Assembly (NCBI RefSeq): GCF_022548875.1
Contig: NZ_JAKZEW010000016.1
Location: 19,382-83,381 of the forward strand
Direction of reading: 5' to 3'
DNA from: Glycomyces sp. L485
GTDB lineage: Bacteria > Actinomycetota > Actinomycetes > Mycobacteriales > Micromonosporaceae
DNA: 64,000 nt
Of this stretch, positions 47,622 to 56,881 are shown piece by piece. A program made the position numbers and the translations under genes. How positions within the stretch are numbered: the stretch's first letter is position 1; each line of letters begins with the position of its first letter. The notes under the pieces were generated by a model. That model worked only from the letters and a program-made list of their open reading frames with translations, ran no database searches and was not told the DNA's origin.

Positions 47622-48773
47622 TTGAAGTTCTTGCCCGCCCATATGCTCGCAGTGGCGTCGCTGCTGCTCGTCGGAGCCTGTGGCGCTCCCCAGCAGGGAG
47701 CGTTCACACCGGCGCCCATCGTCCCGGAGGTCGCGCTCGAAGCCGCCGAGACCCACGACCCGACCGAACCGTTCACCGTGTCCGCCGTCGACGGCGTCCT
47801 CGAACGGGTGACCGTCACCTCTGACCGCGCCAAGACCGTCGACGGGAAGTTCAGCGAAGATCTCACGTCCTGGACCTCCGAGGGCGTCCTCGACGCCGGG
47901 TCGACGCACACCGTCACGGCGATGGCGGTCAGCTCCGACGGCACCGTCACCGAGTTCGAGCGCCAGTTCACCACCGAGGGCCGCGAGGGCTCGGGCTTCT
48001 CCGTCGCCGATGTGACCCCCGTCGTCGATGGCGAGACCGTCGGTGTCGGCGCGCCGATCATCGTCACGTTCACCGAGGCGGCCCCCGACCGGGCCATGGT
48101 CGAGGCGCAACTCCAGGTCGAATCCGAGAAGGACCACGAGGGCGCGTGGCGCTGGATGAGCGACACGCAGGTCATCTACCGCACGAAGGAGTACTGGGAC
48201 GCGCACCAGACGGTGACGTTCACGGCCACCTTCGACGGCGTGCTGCTCGGCGAGGACACCTGGGGTTCGGAGGACTACACCGCCGAGATGGAGGTCGGGC
48301 CCGCGAACATCTCCTACACCGACGTCAACTCCCACTACATGACCGTCGAGATCGACGGCGAGGTCGCCCGCGAGATCCCGATCAGCGCCGGCAGCGGCGA
48401 GGAATGGGAGTACCACACCGCAACAGGCGTCCACCTCGTGATGGAGAAGCTGTCGCACAAGGTGATGGTCGCCCCCGGCAAGGAGGAGGGCGACGAGGGC
48501 TATTACGAGACCCCGGTCAACTGGGCCACGCGCATCAACGCCTCCGGCGAGTTCGTGCACGGCGCGCCGTGGTCGGTGTACGCCCAGGGCAACGCGAACG
48601 TCTCCCACGGCTGCCTGAACGCCAGCGAGGAGAACGCCAAGTGGTTCTACGAGATCTCCCAGCGCGGCGACCCCGTCGAGGTGGTCGGCTCGCCCCGCGA
48701 GATGCCGTGGACCAACGGCTGGGGTTACTGGGTCTTGTCCTTCGACGAGTGGAAAGAGGGCTCGGCCCTCTGA
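47622..48773 (+). CDS. L,D-transpeptidase lipoprotein (YkuD domain)
   Basis: The 383-residue protein has a signal peptide with lipobox LVGAC (C20). Two Ig-like/CREP-type domains follow (about residues 60-225), then the YkuD catalytic domain, which has HGAPWSVYAQ (H313) and SHGCLN with nucleophile C331. L,D-transpeptidases make 3-3 cross-links in peptidoglycan, important in actinobacteria and resistant to many penicillins. The start is TTG 47622, preceded by GGAGGA; ATG 47643 would lose the basic n-region. It is followed by a strong hairpin. Confidence 0.92.
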   Translation: MKFLPAHMLAVASLLLVGACGAPQQGAFTPAPIVPEVALEAAETHDPTEPFTVSAVDGVLERVTVTSDRAKTVDGKFSEDLTSWTSEGVLDAGSTHTVTAMAVSSDGTVTEFERQFTTEGREGSGFSVADVTPVVDGETVGVGAPIIVTFTEAAPDRAMVEAQLQVESEKDHEGAWRWMSDTQVIYRTKEYWDAHQTVTFTATFDGVLLGEDTWGSEDYTAEMEVGPANISYTDVNSHYMTVEIDGEVAREIPISAGSGEEWEYHTATGVHLVMEKLSHKVMVAPGKEEGDEGYYETPVNWATRINASGEFVHGAPWSVYAQGNANVSHGCLNASEENAKWFYEISQRGDPVEVVGSPREMPWTNGWGYWVLSFDEWKEGSAL

Positions 48774-48812
48774 AACCGAATCCTATAGGATATAGGATCC
48801 CGCATTTCGCAC

Positions 48813-48845
48813 CGGCGGCCCCGAGCTCATCGCTCGGGGCCGCCG
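48813..48845. terminator. Terminator between the L,D-transpeptidase gene and hpf
   Basis: CGGCGGCCCCGAGC pairs perfectly over 14 bp with GCTCGGGGCCGCCG across TCATC. It serves two convergent genes. A perfect TCCTATAGGA palindrome lies just before it (48781-48790). Confidence 0.88.
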
Positions 48846-48921
48846 ACTCGTCCGGATGCCACCCCTCAAAGCATCCGGACGGCGAGGCAGGTCCCCCCTT
48901 GCCGCCGCGCGGGGCGCGCGG

Positions 48922-49653
48922 CTAGATGTCGAGCCTGAGCAGGCCGTAGTCGTACGCGCGGCGGCGGTAGACGACGCACGGCTTGTCGCTCTCCTTGTCG
49001 TGGAACAGGTAGAAGTCGTGTCCGACGAGCTCCATGTTCTGCAGGGCGTCGTCGACGGTCATCGGTTCGCCGGGGTGGAGCTTCTCTCGGACGATGCGGC
49101 CGGGCAGGCGCTCCTCGACCAGCCCGTCGAAGTGGTCGACGTCCTCGGAGATGAAGTGCGCGGCCGCGTAGTCCTCCCGGTTCGGGCCGGCGCCCACGCC
49201 GCGCGGCTCGGTGAGGGTCGCGCCAGAGCTGATCGGCTCGGCTCGGCCGGCGCGTCCCCGCTCGTAACCACCATGCTCCGTCTGCGCCGCCGCGGTGGCC
49301 TCTGCCACCGAGATCGGCCGCGACTTCCCGCCGCGGTGCACCCGCTTTCGGTCGGAGCACTTCCGCAGCTGATTGCCGAGCTTCGTCACCGCCAGCTCGA
49401 ACGCGGAACGGAAGTCGCCGGCGCTGGCCTCGGCTCGCATCACCGTTCCCTTGGGGCGGCACGTGATCTCGACGCGCTGGGCGTGGTCGTTCTGACGGGG
49501 ATTGGGCTCGTGAAACAGCTCGACGTCGATGTCGATCGCGTCGCCGTCGTACCGTGCCAGGTACTTGGCGATCTTGGATTCGATCTTCTCCTCGACGAGC
49601 TCGCGGTAGTGGTCGGGAACCTCCACGTTACGGCCCTTGACGACGATTTCCAC
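48922..49653 (-). CDS. hpf: Long-form ribosome hibernation-promoting factor
   Basis: The 243-residue protein has the N-terminal sigma54-modulation/S30AE domain (about 1-115: VEIVVKGRNVEVPDHYR, VELFHEPNPRQ) and the C-terminal long-HPF dimer domain ending DFYLFHDKESDKPCVVYRRR. It pairs ribosomes into inactive 100S dimers in stationary phase or stress. GTG 49653 has GGGAGG 7 bp upstream and gives the usual N-terminus; a frame extension to 49710 is rejected. A 418-bp intergenic region lies upstream. Confidence 0.94.
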   Translation of the reverse strand: MEIVVKGRNVEVPDHYRELVEEKIESKIAKYLARYDGDAIDIDVELFHEPNPRQNDHAQRVEITCRPKGTVMRAEASAGDFRSAFELAVTKLGNQLRKCSDRKRVHRGGKSRPISVAEATAAAQTEHGGYERGRAGRAEPISSGATLTEPRGVGAGPNREDYAAAHFISEDVDHFDGLVEERLPGRIVREKLHPGEPMTVDDALQNMELVGHDFYLFHDKESDKPCVVYRRRAYDYGLLRLDI

Positions 49654-50071
49654 CTCGGAACCTCCCAGGTGCATCCCCACTGAACGGGATGCGGACGAAG
49701 TTGCTCTCATTCTGGGTCCGGAGCCGGTAGCCCGGTACGGCGGATCGAGGGACCTCCTCTCACGGGGGGACGAACAAGCGGTCGGCGGCGCTCAAGTGTT
49801 GCGAGCGTTCACCTTCGGTCAAGTGGCTGGCCACCTGCTCCTAGTCGTCTCGTTACCGATCTGAGATTTTGAGACTATCCCTTGGAGGACCGAAAGTCGA
49901 CCCCTTGGATATGGGAATTCTCCACTCTCACAGGCCTCGGCCGCTTGAATTCGATAGGACCAATCGTAACCCTTCGAGAGCCTTCGCGAACGGTGTGCGA
50001 TCGTCTAGTCGCCTCGCCTGCACTTCGAGTGGCGACCACACCGTCACGCGCGCGAGCATCCGCCGCAGGCG
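49654..50071 (-). other. hpf upstream intergenic region
   Basis: This 418-bp region between comF and hpf shows no convincing gene. It is relatively AT-rich around 49850-49960. No clear -35/-10 pair was found, though its size suggests a regulated promoter for hpf with a long leader. The short open frames in it are shadows or lack any codon pattern. Confidence 0.4.
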
Positions 50072-50713
50072 TCATTCGACACGGGCGACGGCGACCGCCG
50101 CCGGAACCGCCACACCGGCCCGTCGCAGCACCGCGGCGGCGGCGCTCAGGGTCGCCCCGGTGGTGACGATGTCGTCGACGAGGATCGCGGGCCGGCCGGA
50201 GTCCGCGAGGGCGGCCGCGCGGCGCGGGACCACCGCGAGGCCGGCGCGGGCGGCCCGCAGGCGCTGGGCGGGAGTGAGCCCGACCGAATCGGGCCGCGGG
50301 CCGGCCCGCAGGCACCGGCTCGTCGCCCCCATCGGCGCGCAGAGCGACGCGACGTGGTCGAAGCCGCGTTCGCGCCTGGCGGCGCGGGTCGGTGGCACCG
50401 GCACCAGGACCGCGCCGGGCGCCTCTTCGGCGACGACGGCGACGGCGCGGCGCAGGAGGGCGGCGAGGGCGGGGGCGAGCTCGCGGCGCCTGCGCTCCTT
50501 GTACTCGTTGAGTGCCTCGGCGAGCGGCCCATCGTAAGCGCCGGCGGCGACGACCGGCGGCGTCCCCGAGACGCGCGGCGTCGCCAGGCGCACGTCGGCG
50601 GTCAAGGCGGCCGCGCACGCCTCGCACAGACCGCGGCCCGCCGCGGGCGCCTCCCGGCAGGCGGCGCACGCGGCGGGCAGGAACAGTTCGTTCAATGCCT
50701 CGACGAGTCTCAC
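50072..50713 (-). CDS. comF: ComF-family phosphoribosyltransferase-like protein
   Basis: The 213-residue protein has an N-terminal zinc-type cluster AACAACREAP...LCEAC, then ALNEYKERRRRELAPAL and the PRPP-binding loop ILVDDIVTTGATL. ComF proteins aid DNA uptake in competent bacteria; in actinobacteria the role is uncertain. The GTG at 50713 directly precedes the conserved core; the upstream extension to 50953 is low complexity and rejected. It starts 17 bp after the efflux permease gene. Confidence 0.88.
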   Translation of the reverse strand: MRLVEALNELFLPAACAACREAPAAGRGLCEACAAALTADVRLATPRVSGTPPVVAAGAYDGPLAEALNEYKERRRRELAPALAALLRRAVAVVAEEAPGAVLVPVPPTRAARRERGFDHVASLCAPMGATSRCLRAGPRPDSVGLTPAQRLRAARAGLAVVPRRAAALADSGRPAILVDDIVTTGATLSAAAAVLRRAGVAVPAAVAVARVE

Positions 50714-50730
50714 ACCGGGCTTAACGACCG

Positions 50731-52011
50731 TCAGGTCCGCAGGGTGACTGCCGGTGGGACGCGGCTGGCCCTCCAGGCGGGGTAGACCCCGGCCACGACG
50801 CCGACGACCGCCCCGATGACGGGTCCGGCGGCGAACAGAGCCGGTTCGAACACGATCTGCCAGTCGCGCAGCAGCGAGACCAGGGCGGTCACGTTGACGC
50901 CGAGGACGGTGCCGACGAGCCCGCCGATGAGGCCGATGAGGGTGGACTCCCACACGAACTGCATGGCGACGGCCCTGCGGGCGGCGCCGACGGCCCTCCG
51001 CAGGCCGATCTCACTGCGCCGCTCCATGACGCTGACCAGGGCGGTGTTCGACACCGAGACCGCGCCGATCACCAGCGACACGGCTGCGAGGCCGAGCAGC
51101 AGGGCCTGCATCTCGTTCTCCACGCCCTTGCGGAAGCTGCGCAGGTCGCTCGGCTTGGACACCGAGAGGTTGTCCGGGCCGTCGGGGAAGGCCGCGGTCG
51201 GGGCGGTCCGGGCGACCTTGTCGGCCGCGCCGAGGTCGGTGCGGATGAACACCTCGGCGGCGCCGAAGGACGTGTCGGCCTCAATGCAGGGGGTCGGGGG
51301 GATGACCACCGCGCTGGTGAGCTTCGCTTCGCCGTCGGGGGCGTCGAAGATGCCGACCAGGGCGTACTCCTCGCCGTCGAGGTAGATCATCGGGGCGCCG
51401 TCGAGGGAGGTGTATCCCAGGTCTCGGGCGGCCGCGGCGTCGATGACGGCGACGCGGTCGCCGCGCTCGGCGTGCCCGCCGTCGAAGGGCCGGCCCTCGG
51501 TGAAGGTGAATCCGTAGGCCTCCATCGCTCCGGGCTCCATGCCGAAGACCGCGACGTTGCGCGTGTAGTAGTTCTCGGGCGTCCGGGAGGCCGGCAGCTC
51601 CTCGTTGGCGTTGCACAGGATCCCGGAGTCGACCACGCCGTTGATCTCGCGGACCCGCTGGGAGGATTCCAGGCTGGGGGCGTATCCGGCGTCGCGCATG
51701 CTGTTGGAGAACGCGACGGTTACCTGTGTGGCCTCGGTCGCGTCGAACCGGTCGGCGATCGCCGCCGCGGAGGTCGAGGACAGCCCGACGGTGGCGACGG
51801 TCGCGGCGATGCCCAGGGCGATGCCGATCGCGGTCATCCACGTCCGCGTCGAGCGCCCGCGCAAGGACCGGAACGACTCGTAGGCGATGCCGAGACTCTT
51901 GACCCCGAAGCGGGCCTTCGGCTTTCGCGCGGGTTCAGGTCGGGTGAAGTCGAGGACGGCGGTGTCGGACTCGACCACTTCGGGCTCGGGCCGCCGATTC
52001 CCGCGGGCCAT
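50731..52011 (-). CDS. MacB/FtsX-like ABC transporter permease
   Basis: The 426-residue protein has a cytoplasmic head, a first membrane helix near residue 60, a large exported domain (about 85-290) and three C-terminal helices (about 300-420) with VMERRSEIGLRRAVGA, typical of MacB/FtsX permeases. These move peptides, lipids or drugs mechanically with an adaptor. No ATPase subunit is encoded between it and the adaptor gene. ATG 52009-52011 shares a base with the adaptor stop. Confidence 0.88.
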   Translation of the reverse strand: MARGNRRPEPEVVESDTAVLDFTRPEPARKPKARFGVKSLGIAYESFRSLRGRSTRTWMTAIGIALGIAATVATVGLSSTSAAAIADRFDATEATQVTVAFSNSMRDAGYAPSLESSQRVREINGVVDSGILCNANEELPASRTPENYYTRNVAVFGMEPGAMEAYGFTFTEGRPFDGGHAERGDRVAVIDAAAARDLGYTSLDGAPMIYLDGEEYALVGIFDAPDGEAKLTSAVVIPPTPCIEADTSFGAAEVFIRTDLGAADKVARTAPTAAFPDGPDNLSVSKPSDLRSFRKGVENEMQALLLGLAAVSLVIGAVSVSNTALVSVMERRSEIGLRRAVGAARRAVAMQFVWESTLIGLIGGLVGTVLGVNVTALVSLLRDWQIVFEPALFAAGPVIGAVVGVVAGVYPAWRASRVPPAVTLRT

Positions 52012-53267
52012 CAGCCGTTGCCCCGGTCGCGCCAGGCGACCACGACCTTGTCGCCACGGGCCAGCTCGCCGTCGATCGGTTCGACCACGCCGCGGCCCTC
52101 ATGGCGCAGGGTCACCTCGACCTCCATGTGGAGCTCGGTCTCGGCCTCGCCTTCGAGTACGGTGACCATGGTCCTCCCGCCTGAGTCCGTCCACAGTGCT
52201 GAGAGTGGGACGATGACGGCGTCCTCGGCGGATCGGGCGCGGACGAGCGTGACGGTCTGTTCGGCGCCGGGGACCAGATCGTCGGCGTTCTCGACCTCGC
52301 CCTGTTCGAACTCGAAGATCGCGAAGGTCTTCTCGACCGTGCCGGCCTCCTCTCCCGACCACTCGTCGACCTCGCCCTCGACCTCGCGGGTCTCCAGTTC
52401 GGGAACGGCGACCTCGACGTTCTCAAGCGGGCCGGGGCCGTATTCGAGTTCGGCGTCGTCGCCGTACTTGGACAGCTCCGAGGCCTGCTCTTCACCCAGC
52501 TCCGATTCGAGCTTCCAGTCGCCGGAGACGAGGGTCATCACCGTTCCCTCGACCGGCGCGGACTGCTTGGCCGCGATCTTGCCGACCTGCATCGGCAGTC
52601 GGGGAAGGAACACCGCCTCCGAGGCCGGCAGCCGCACCCGCTCGACGGTGTCGGCCCGGCCGCTGTCGGCGGACTCGCCGCCCGCGCCTTCGTCGCCTGC
52701 GTCCGCGCCGCCGTCGGGCTCGGCCGCATCCTCGGTCGTGGGAACCTCGTAGCCCTTGCTCTGGTAGAGCTTCTTCAGGTCCGAGGCCGTGCGCGAATCG
52801 AACGCGCCGGTCACCGGGGTGCCGTAGATCCACGCGAGGGCCCTCTGGAGCTGCTCGACGTCGGGGCCCTCGTCACCCTCGGCGAGGTCGCGGTAGGCCG
52901 GCACATCGCCGGGCAGCGCGAGCATCGGCCGACCGGAGACCTCCATCAGGACCGTCCCGGCATTGACCTCGTCGCCGGTCTTGAGCGGCAGTTTCGATGC
53001 CAGGGCGATCTCGATCCCGTCGGGGGCCGACGGGGCGGCGACCGGGAAGTCCCCGGTGCGGTCCAGCGTGGCGGTGAACTCCATCGTGTCGATCAGCTGC
53101 CCTTCTTCGACACGGACGGTGATCACACTGTCTTCGGGTTCCCGGGTCTCCTCCGCGCGCTGGGCGGGCGTTCTCGCCTGCGCCGCGAAGTACCAAGCGG
53201 TAGCGGTCGCGCCCAGCAGCGCGACGGCGAGCACGCCACTGATCACATGGCTTTTCGTGAGCCGCAT
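52011..53267 (-). CDS. Efflux periplasmic adaptor (HlyD/RND-MFP type) with peptidoglycan-binding insert
   Basis: The 418-residue protein has an N-terminal membrane helix (about residues 8-29). Beta-barrel/lipoyl pieces (GEVNAGTVLMEV-like) flank a peptidoglycan-binding type insertion (about 140-170: DVEQLQRALAWIYGTPVTG, FDSRTASDLKKLYQSKGYE). This is the usual actinobacterial adaptor for MacB-like permeases. ATG 53267 has GGTGGAG 6 bp upstream. An Asp/Glu/Gly-rich linker lies at about 175-210. Confidence 0.86.
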   Translation of the reverse strand: MRLTKSHVISGVLAVALLGATATAWYFAAQARTPAQRAEETREPEDSVITVRVEEGQLIDTMEFTATLDRTGDFPVAAPSAPDGIEIALASKLPLKTGDEVNAGTVLMEVSGRPMLALPGDVPAYRDLAEGDEGPDVEQLQRALAWIYGTPVTGAFDSRTASDLKKLYQSKGYEVPTTEDAAEPDGGADAGDEGAGGESADSGRADTVERVRLPASEAVFLPRLPMQVGKIAAKQSAPVEGTVMTLVSGDWKLESELGEEQASELSKYGDDAELEYGPGPLENVEVAVPELETREVEGEVDEWSGEEAGTVEKTFAIFEFEQGEVENADDLVPGAEQTVTLVRARSAEDAVIVPLSALWTDSGGRTMVTVLEGEAETELHMEVEVTLRHEGRGVVEPIDGELARGDKVVVAWRDRGNG

Positions 53268-53349
53268 TGTTAGCTCCACCTCCGCTCCCAAGACGCGTGC
53301 AGGAGAAGGCGAAGTTGCGACCGATACGTCTCGAATCAGTAACGAATGT

Positions 53350-54039
53350 TCAGTTGTTCAGGCCGACGGCCTTCATGCGGTCCTGGTGGGCCCGGGTGAG
53401 GCGCCGCAGGAGCTCGTCGACCGAGCCGCCGCCTCCGGCGATGAGCTCGGTGAGTCGCTCATGAGCGGCGGCCACGCCCTGGGCGCGGTTGATGCCCTCG
53501 CCGACGAGCCGACGGCCCCACAGCGACAGCCGCCCGGCCGCCGACGGGTCCTCCTCGACGGCGGCGCGGATCTCGGCGGCGGCGAACTCGGCGGCAGAGC
53601 CTGCCTCCAGGACCTGTTCGATGAGGGCGCGGTCGTCGGCCTCCACCTGCTCGGCGACGGCGCGGAAGAAGTCGTCGCCGACCGCGTCGCCGACGTAGAC
53701 CTTGACGAGCGCCTCCAGCCAGTCTCGGGGCGCGGTGGAGGCGTCGTAGGCCCGGAAGGCCTCCTTGAACGGGGCCATCGCCTCGGCGGGGTCGGCGCCC
53801 AGCTCGCCGAGGCGGTCGGCGAGGAGGCGGTAGTTGCGAATCTCGCCCACCGCGGCCTCCGACATGCGGGCGCGGCGCCCCAGGTCGGGGGCTAGGCGAG
53901 CGTCGACGGCCATGCGCTCGAACGCCAGGAGCTCGCCTAGGGCGAGCAGCCCGAGAAGATCGATGACCGCCTCGCGGCTCGGGCGCCAGTCGTCGCCGTG
54001 ATCGGCCGTCCCGGCCGCGGGATCAGTTGATTCGGACAC
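53350..54039 (-). CDS. Ferritin-like fold protein (tRNA hydroxylase MiaE-like family)
   Basis: The 229-residue helical protein has LLALGELLAFERMAVDARL, MSEAAVGEIRNYRLLADRL and VEADDRALIEQVLEAG, carrying E/D residues spaced like a four-helix ferritin fold. It matches the conserved ferritin-like proteins divergent from the RhlE helicase in actinobacteria (mycobacterial Rv3210c type, from memory). An iron-binding ExxH is not fully evident, so catalysis is uncertain. It is upstream of the efflux pair by 82 bp. Confidence 0.8.
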   Translation of the reverse strand: MSESTDPAAGTADHGDDWRPSREAVIDLLGLLALGELLAFERMAVDARLAPDLGRRARMSEAAVGEIRNYRLLADRLGELGADPAEAMAPFKEAFRAYDASTAPRDWLEALVKVYVGDAVGDDFFRAVAEQVEADDRALIEQVLEAGSAAEFAAAEIRAAVEEDPSAAGRLSLWGRRLVGEGINRAQGVAAAHERLTELIAGGGGSVDELLRRLTRAHQDRMKAVGLNN

Positions 54040-54406
54040 GACGGCAGGTTACCACCGAGCCCGGAGGCGCCCATTCGGCGAAGCTCGCAACACATGAGCC
54101 GGACTCGCCTCGAATTCGGGCGTCGCCGCAGCTGAGACGGCGGCGTTTCCGGTGAATCCGCCCACTTCGGGCGACTCGCGCGAACGTCGCACGAAGACGA
54201 TCGCGCCGAGACCGCGTACGATGGTGAGGAGCGACCGCGGCCCTTGCGGCATTCCCTAACAGCGCGGTCCTCGACGCGCACGCGACCATAGCGGCGCGAT
54301 TGCGAAGCGGCGATTCACCGGATCCGGCGGTCGTCGCCGCTGTGTAAACGACAAAGAATGTGGCGCCGAGTTCCCCGGATCTCCAGGCAATGTCCTCCGC
54401 CACGAG
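54040..54406. other. Divergent promoter region between the ferritin-like gene and the helicase gene
   Basis: A 367-bp region with no supportable gene. It contains short GC-rich inverted repeats but no assigned -35/-10. The end near the helicase start carries repeated GTGAACA-type steps. Length suggests separate promoters for the two divergent genes. Confidence 0.4.
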
Positions 54407-55960
54407 GTGAACAGAGTGAACAAAGTAAACAACGACCGGCCCGCGAACAATGGGCCGACATTCGCCGAACTCGGAGTTCGCGAAGAGACCGTAGAAGCGC
54501 TTGGGGCGCTTGGCATCGAGCGGGCCTTCGCCATCCAGGAGTACGCTATCCCGATCGGCCTGCGCGGCTCCGACATCATCGGACGCGCCCCCACCGGGAC
54601 CGGTAAGACCTTCGGGTTCGGCCTACCGATCATCGACCGCATCTCCTCCGCCGACGAAGGCGCCGACGGACGTCCCCAGGCGCTCATCCTGGTGCCCACC
54701 CGCGAACTGGGTCTCCAGGTCGCGCGTGACCTCGAGGACGCCGGGAAGTCCCGGTCCATCCGGGTCCTGCCGATCTACGGCGGCCGCGCCTACGAACCCC
54801 AGATCGAGTCCCTGCGCTCGGGCGTCGACATCATCGTCGGCACCCCCGGACGCCTGCTCGACCTGTACAAGTCCAAGCACCTCAAGCTCGACCAGATCGC
54901 GCACTGCGTCCTGGACGAGGCCGACCGGATGCTCGACCTCGGCTTCTCCGAGGACGTCGAGCGCATCCTCAAGCTGCTGCCCGAAGAGCGCCAGACGATG
55001 CTGTTCAGCGCCACCATGCCCGACACGATCATGTCGCTGTCGCGCAGGCACATGTACCGGCCCGTCACGGTCCACGCCGACGTCACCGGCCCCGACGACG
55101 AGGCCGTCTCCAACACCAGGCAGCTGGTGTACCTGACGCACGCGCTCAACAAGATCGAGGTCACCGCCAGGGTCCTCCAGGCGCGTGGCCGCGGCCTGAC
55201 CATCCTGTTCTGCCGCACCAAGCGGGCCGCCCAGAAGCTGACCGACGAGCTCGACTTCCGCGGTTACGCGGTCGGCTCCGTCCACGGCGACCTGGGCCAG
55301 AACGCCCGCGAGCGGGCCCTGCGGGCCTTCCGCTCCGGCAAGATCGACGTGCTCGTCGCCACCGACGTCGCCGCCCGCGGCATCGACGTCCCCGACATCA
55401 CGCACGTCATCAACTACGACTCGCCCGAAGACGCCGAGTCGTACACGCACCGGATCGGCCGCACCGGCCGCGCCGGCGCCACCGGCATCGCGGTGACCTT
55501 CCTGACCTGGGAGGACCTGCCGCGGTGGAAGATCATCGTCAAGGCCAACAACCTCGACCTCGGCGACCCGGTCGAGACCTACCACACCTCCGACCACCTC
55601 TACACCGACCTCGACATCCCCGAGGGCGCTCCGCCGGCGCTGCCGAGCGAGCAGCGCAGCAGGGACGGCCTGAACGCCGAGCGCGAGGAGAACGTCGAGG
55701 GCGGTCGCCGCGCCAAGGGCGGCGGCCGAGGCCGGACCGGCGGCCAGCGCCGCCAGTCAGACGGCCCGAAGCGTGAGGGCGAGGGCGGTCGCAGCCGCCA
55801 GCGCCGCCGCACCCGCGGCGGTTCGCAGGCCGGTGCCGAGGCGCGTGCGCCGAAGGCGGAGCGTGTCACCGAGCCGAAGGCCGACGGCGGCGAGGCTCCG
55901 GCCCGCCGCAGGCGCCGCCGCCGTCGCCCGACCGGTTCCGAAGGCTCGGACCGCGACTAG
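54407..55960 (+). CDS. rhlE: DEAD-box RNA helicase, RhlE-type
   Basis: The 517-residue helicase has the Q motif (FAELGVREETVEAL), Walker A APTGTGKT (61-68), VLDEADRMLDLG, LFSATMP, RGIDVPDITHVINYD and HRIGRTGRAG, all motifs of a working RNA-dependent ATPase. The last 110 residues are basic and disordered (RGRTGGQRRQS, ARRRRRRRRP), which should bind RNA. It probably remodels ribosomal RNA or degrades mRNA. GTG 54407 is taken; a GTG 9 bp downstream is equally possible. Confidence 0.95.
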   Translation: MNRVNKVNNDRPANNGPTFAELGVREETVEALGALGIERAFAIQEYAIPIGLRGSDIIGRAPTGTGKTFGFGLPIIDRISSADEGADGRPQALILVPTRELGLQVARDLEDAGKSRSIRVLPIYGGRAYEPQIESLRSGVDIIVGTPGRLLDLYKSKHLKLDQIAHCVLDEADRMLDLGFSEDVERILKLLPEERQTMLFSATMPDTIMSLSRRHMYRPVTVHADVTGPDDEAVSNTRQLVYLTHALNKIEVTARVLQARGRGLTILFCRTKRAAQKLTDELDFRGYAVGSVHGDLGQNARERALRAFRSGKIDVLVATDVAARGIDVPDITHVINYDSPEDAESYTHRIGRTGRAGATGIAVTFLTWEDLPRWKIIVKANNLDLGDPVETYHTSDHLYTDLDIPEGAPPALPSEQRSRDGLNAEREENVEGGRRAKGGGRGRTGGQRRQSDGPKREGEGGRSRQRRRTRGGSQAGAEARAPKAERVTEPKADGGEAPARRRRRRRRPTGSEGSDRD

Positions 55961-56009
55961 GCGAAGCCATGGCTCGCGAATTTCGCCATGAGTCGATTAG
56001 GCTGCTCGT

Positions 56010-56243
56010 ATGAGCAGCGTTTCTGGAGGGGCCTACGACGGCCCGCCGGCGAACGTCCCGCCGCCCAAGGGGTGGCGGGTCGAGTCGGTCGCCGTCACAG
56101 GTGAGCCGAGGCGGATGCCGAAGCAGGACCACGCCGCGATCGACGCGGCCGAGCAGCGCGCCAAACTGGTGACCCACTGGACGGCGCTCACCGCGGTCGT
56201 GCTGATGTTCGCCGTGGTCATCATCGGGATGGTCCGAGGATGA
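56010..56243 (+). CDS. Small single-span membrane protein downstream of the helicase
   Basis: A 77-residue protein with a proline-rich soluble head (GPPANVPPPKGWRVES) and one C-terminal helix (about 55-75, ALTAVVLMFAVVIIGMV). No family recognised. It starts 49 bp after the helicase and ends at a terminator. Length and codon pattern support a real gene. Confidence 0.72.
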   Translation: MSSVSGGAYDGPPANVPPPKGWRVESVAVTGEPRRMPKQDHAAIDAAEQRAKLVTHWTALTAVVLMFAVVIIGMVRG

Positions 56244-56277
56244 GAACAGCGATCTCCCCGCGGGGCGATCGCTGTTC
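56244..56277. terminator. Terminator downstream of the small membrane-protein gene
   Basis: GAACAGCGATC pairs perfectly with GATCGCTGTTC, with an inner CCCCGCGGGG palindrome. It lies between convergent genes. Confidence 0.82.
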
Positions 56278-56294
56278 GTGCCTTTGCGGCGCGG

Positions 56295-56837
56295 TCAACC
56301 CACGAGGCCGCCCCAGCGCATGTCCGAGCCCGAGTGGCCCGACATGAAGACCATCCAGGCCGCCAGGCCCAGCAGTATGAAGGCGATGAGCCCGACGATG
56401 AACATGGCGACCCTGCGGCCGCTGGCCGCCGGGTCGGCGCCGCCGCTCGTGGAGGACTCGTCGTCGTCGGCCGCTTCGCCGCCGCCGTTCCGTGCCACGG
56501 CGGAGCGTCGTCCGCGCTCCAGTCCGGCGAAGAGCCACCACACGGGGATGAGTCCGATGAGGATCCACAGCAGGCGGTAGCCGTAGCTGCGGTGGTCGAT
56601 GACCGTTTGGGGCCAGCCGTCCGGGTACAGGAAGTCCGCGAGCTCCTCGCCGCTCCAGATGGACCCGTAGGCCGCGGCCGGAGCGATGAGGGTCAGCGCG
56701 GCGACGACCCAGCCGACGAAGCGCCGCAGCGGCGGAATGAACAGGTACACCATGCCGAACAGGGCAAGCAGGGGCACGAGGATGACAGGCGCGTGCACCG
56801 CGAGCGGGTGAATCGGCAGATCCAGAATCGTGGTCAT
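56295..56837 (-). CDS. DUF2231 family membrane protein
   Basis: The 180-residue protein opens with ILDLPIHPLAVHAPVILVPL, the DUF2231 landmark of a helix with two histidines. Further helices are at about 38-60, 90-105 and 140-165 and an acidic loop is between (EAADDDESSTSG). Function unknown; the histidine-rich first helix may bind heme or metal. It converges on the small gene with a hairpin between. Confidence 0.85.
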   Translation of the reverse strand: MTTILDLPIHPLAVHAPVILVPLLALFGMVYLFIPPLRRFVGWVVAALTLIAPAAAYGSIWSGEELADFLYPDGWPQTVIDHRSYGYRLLWILIGLIPVWWLFAGLERGRRSAVARNGGGEAADDDESSTSGGADPAASGRRVAMFIVGLIAFILLGLAAWMVFMSGHSGSDMRWGGLVG

Positions 56838-56881
56838 ACCATTAATTGAACCTTATAGTGATTCGCCGGTGGGTCCGCCTC

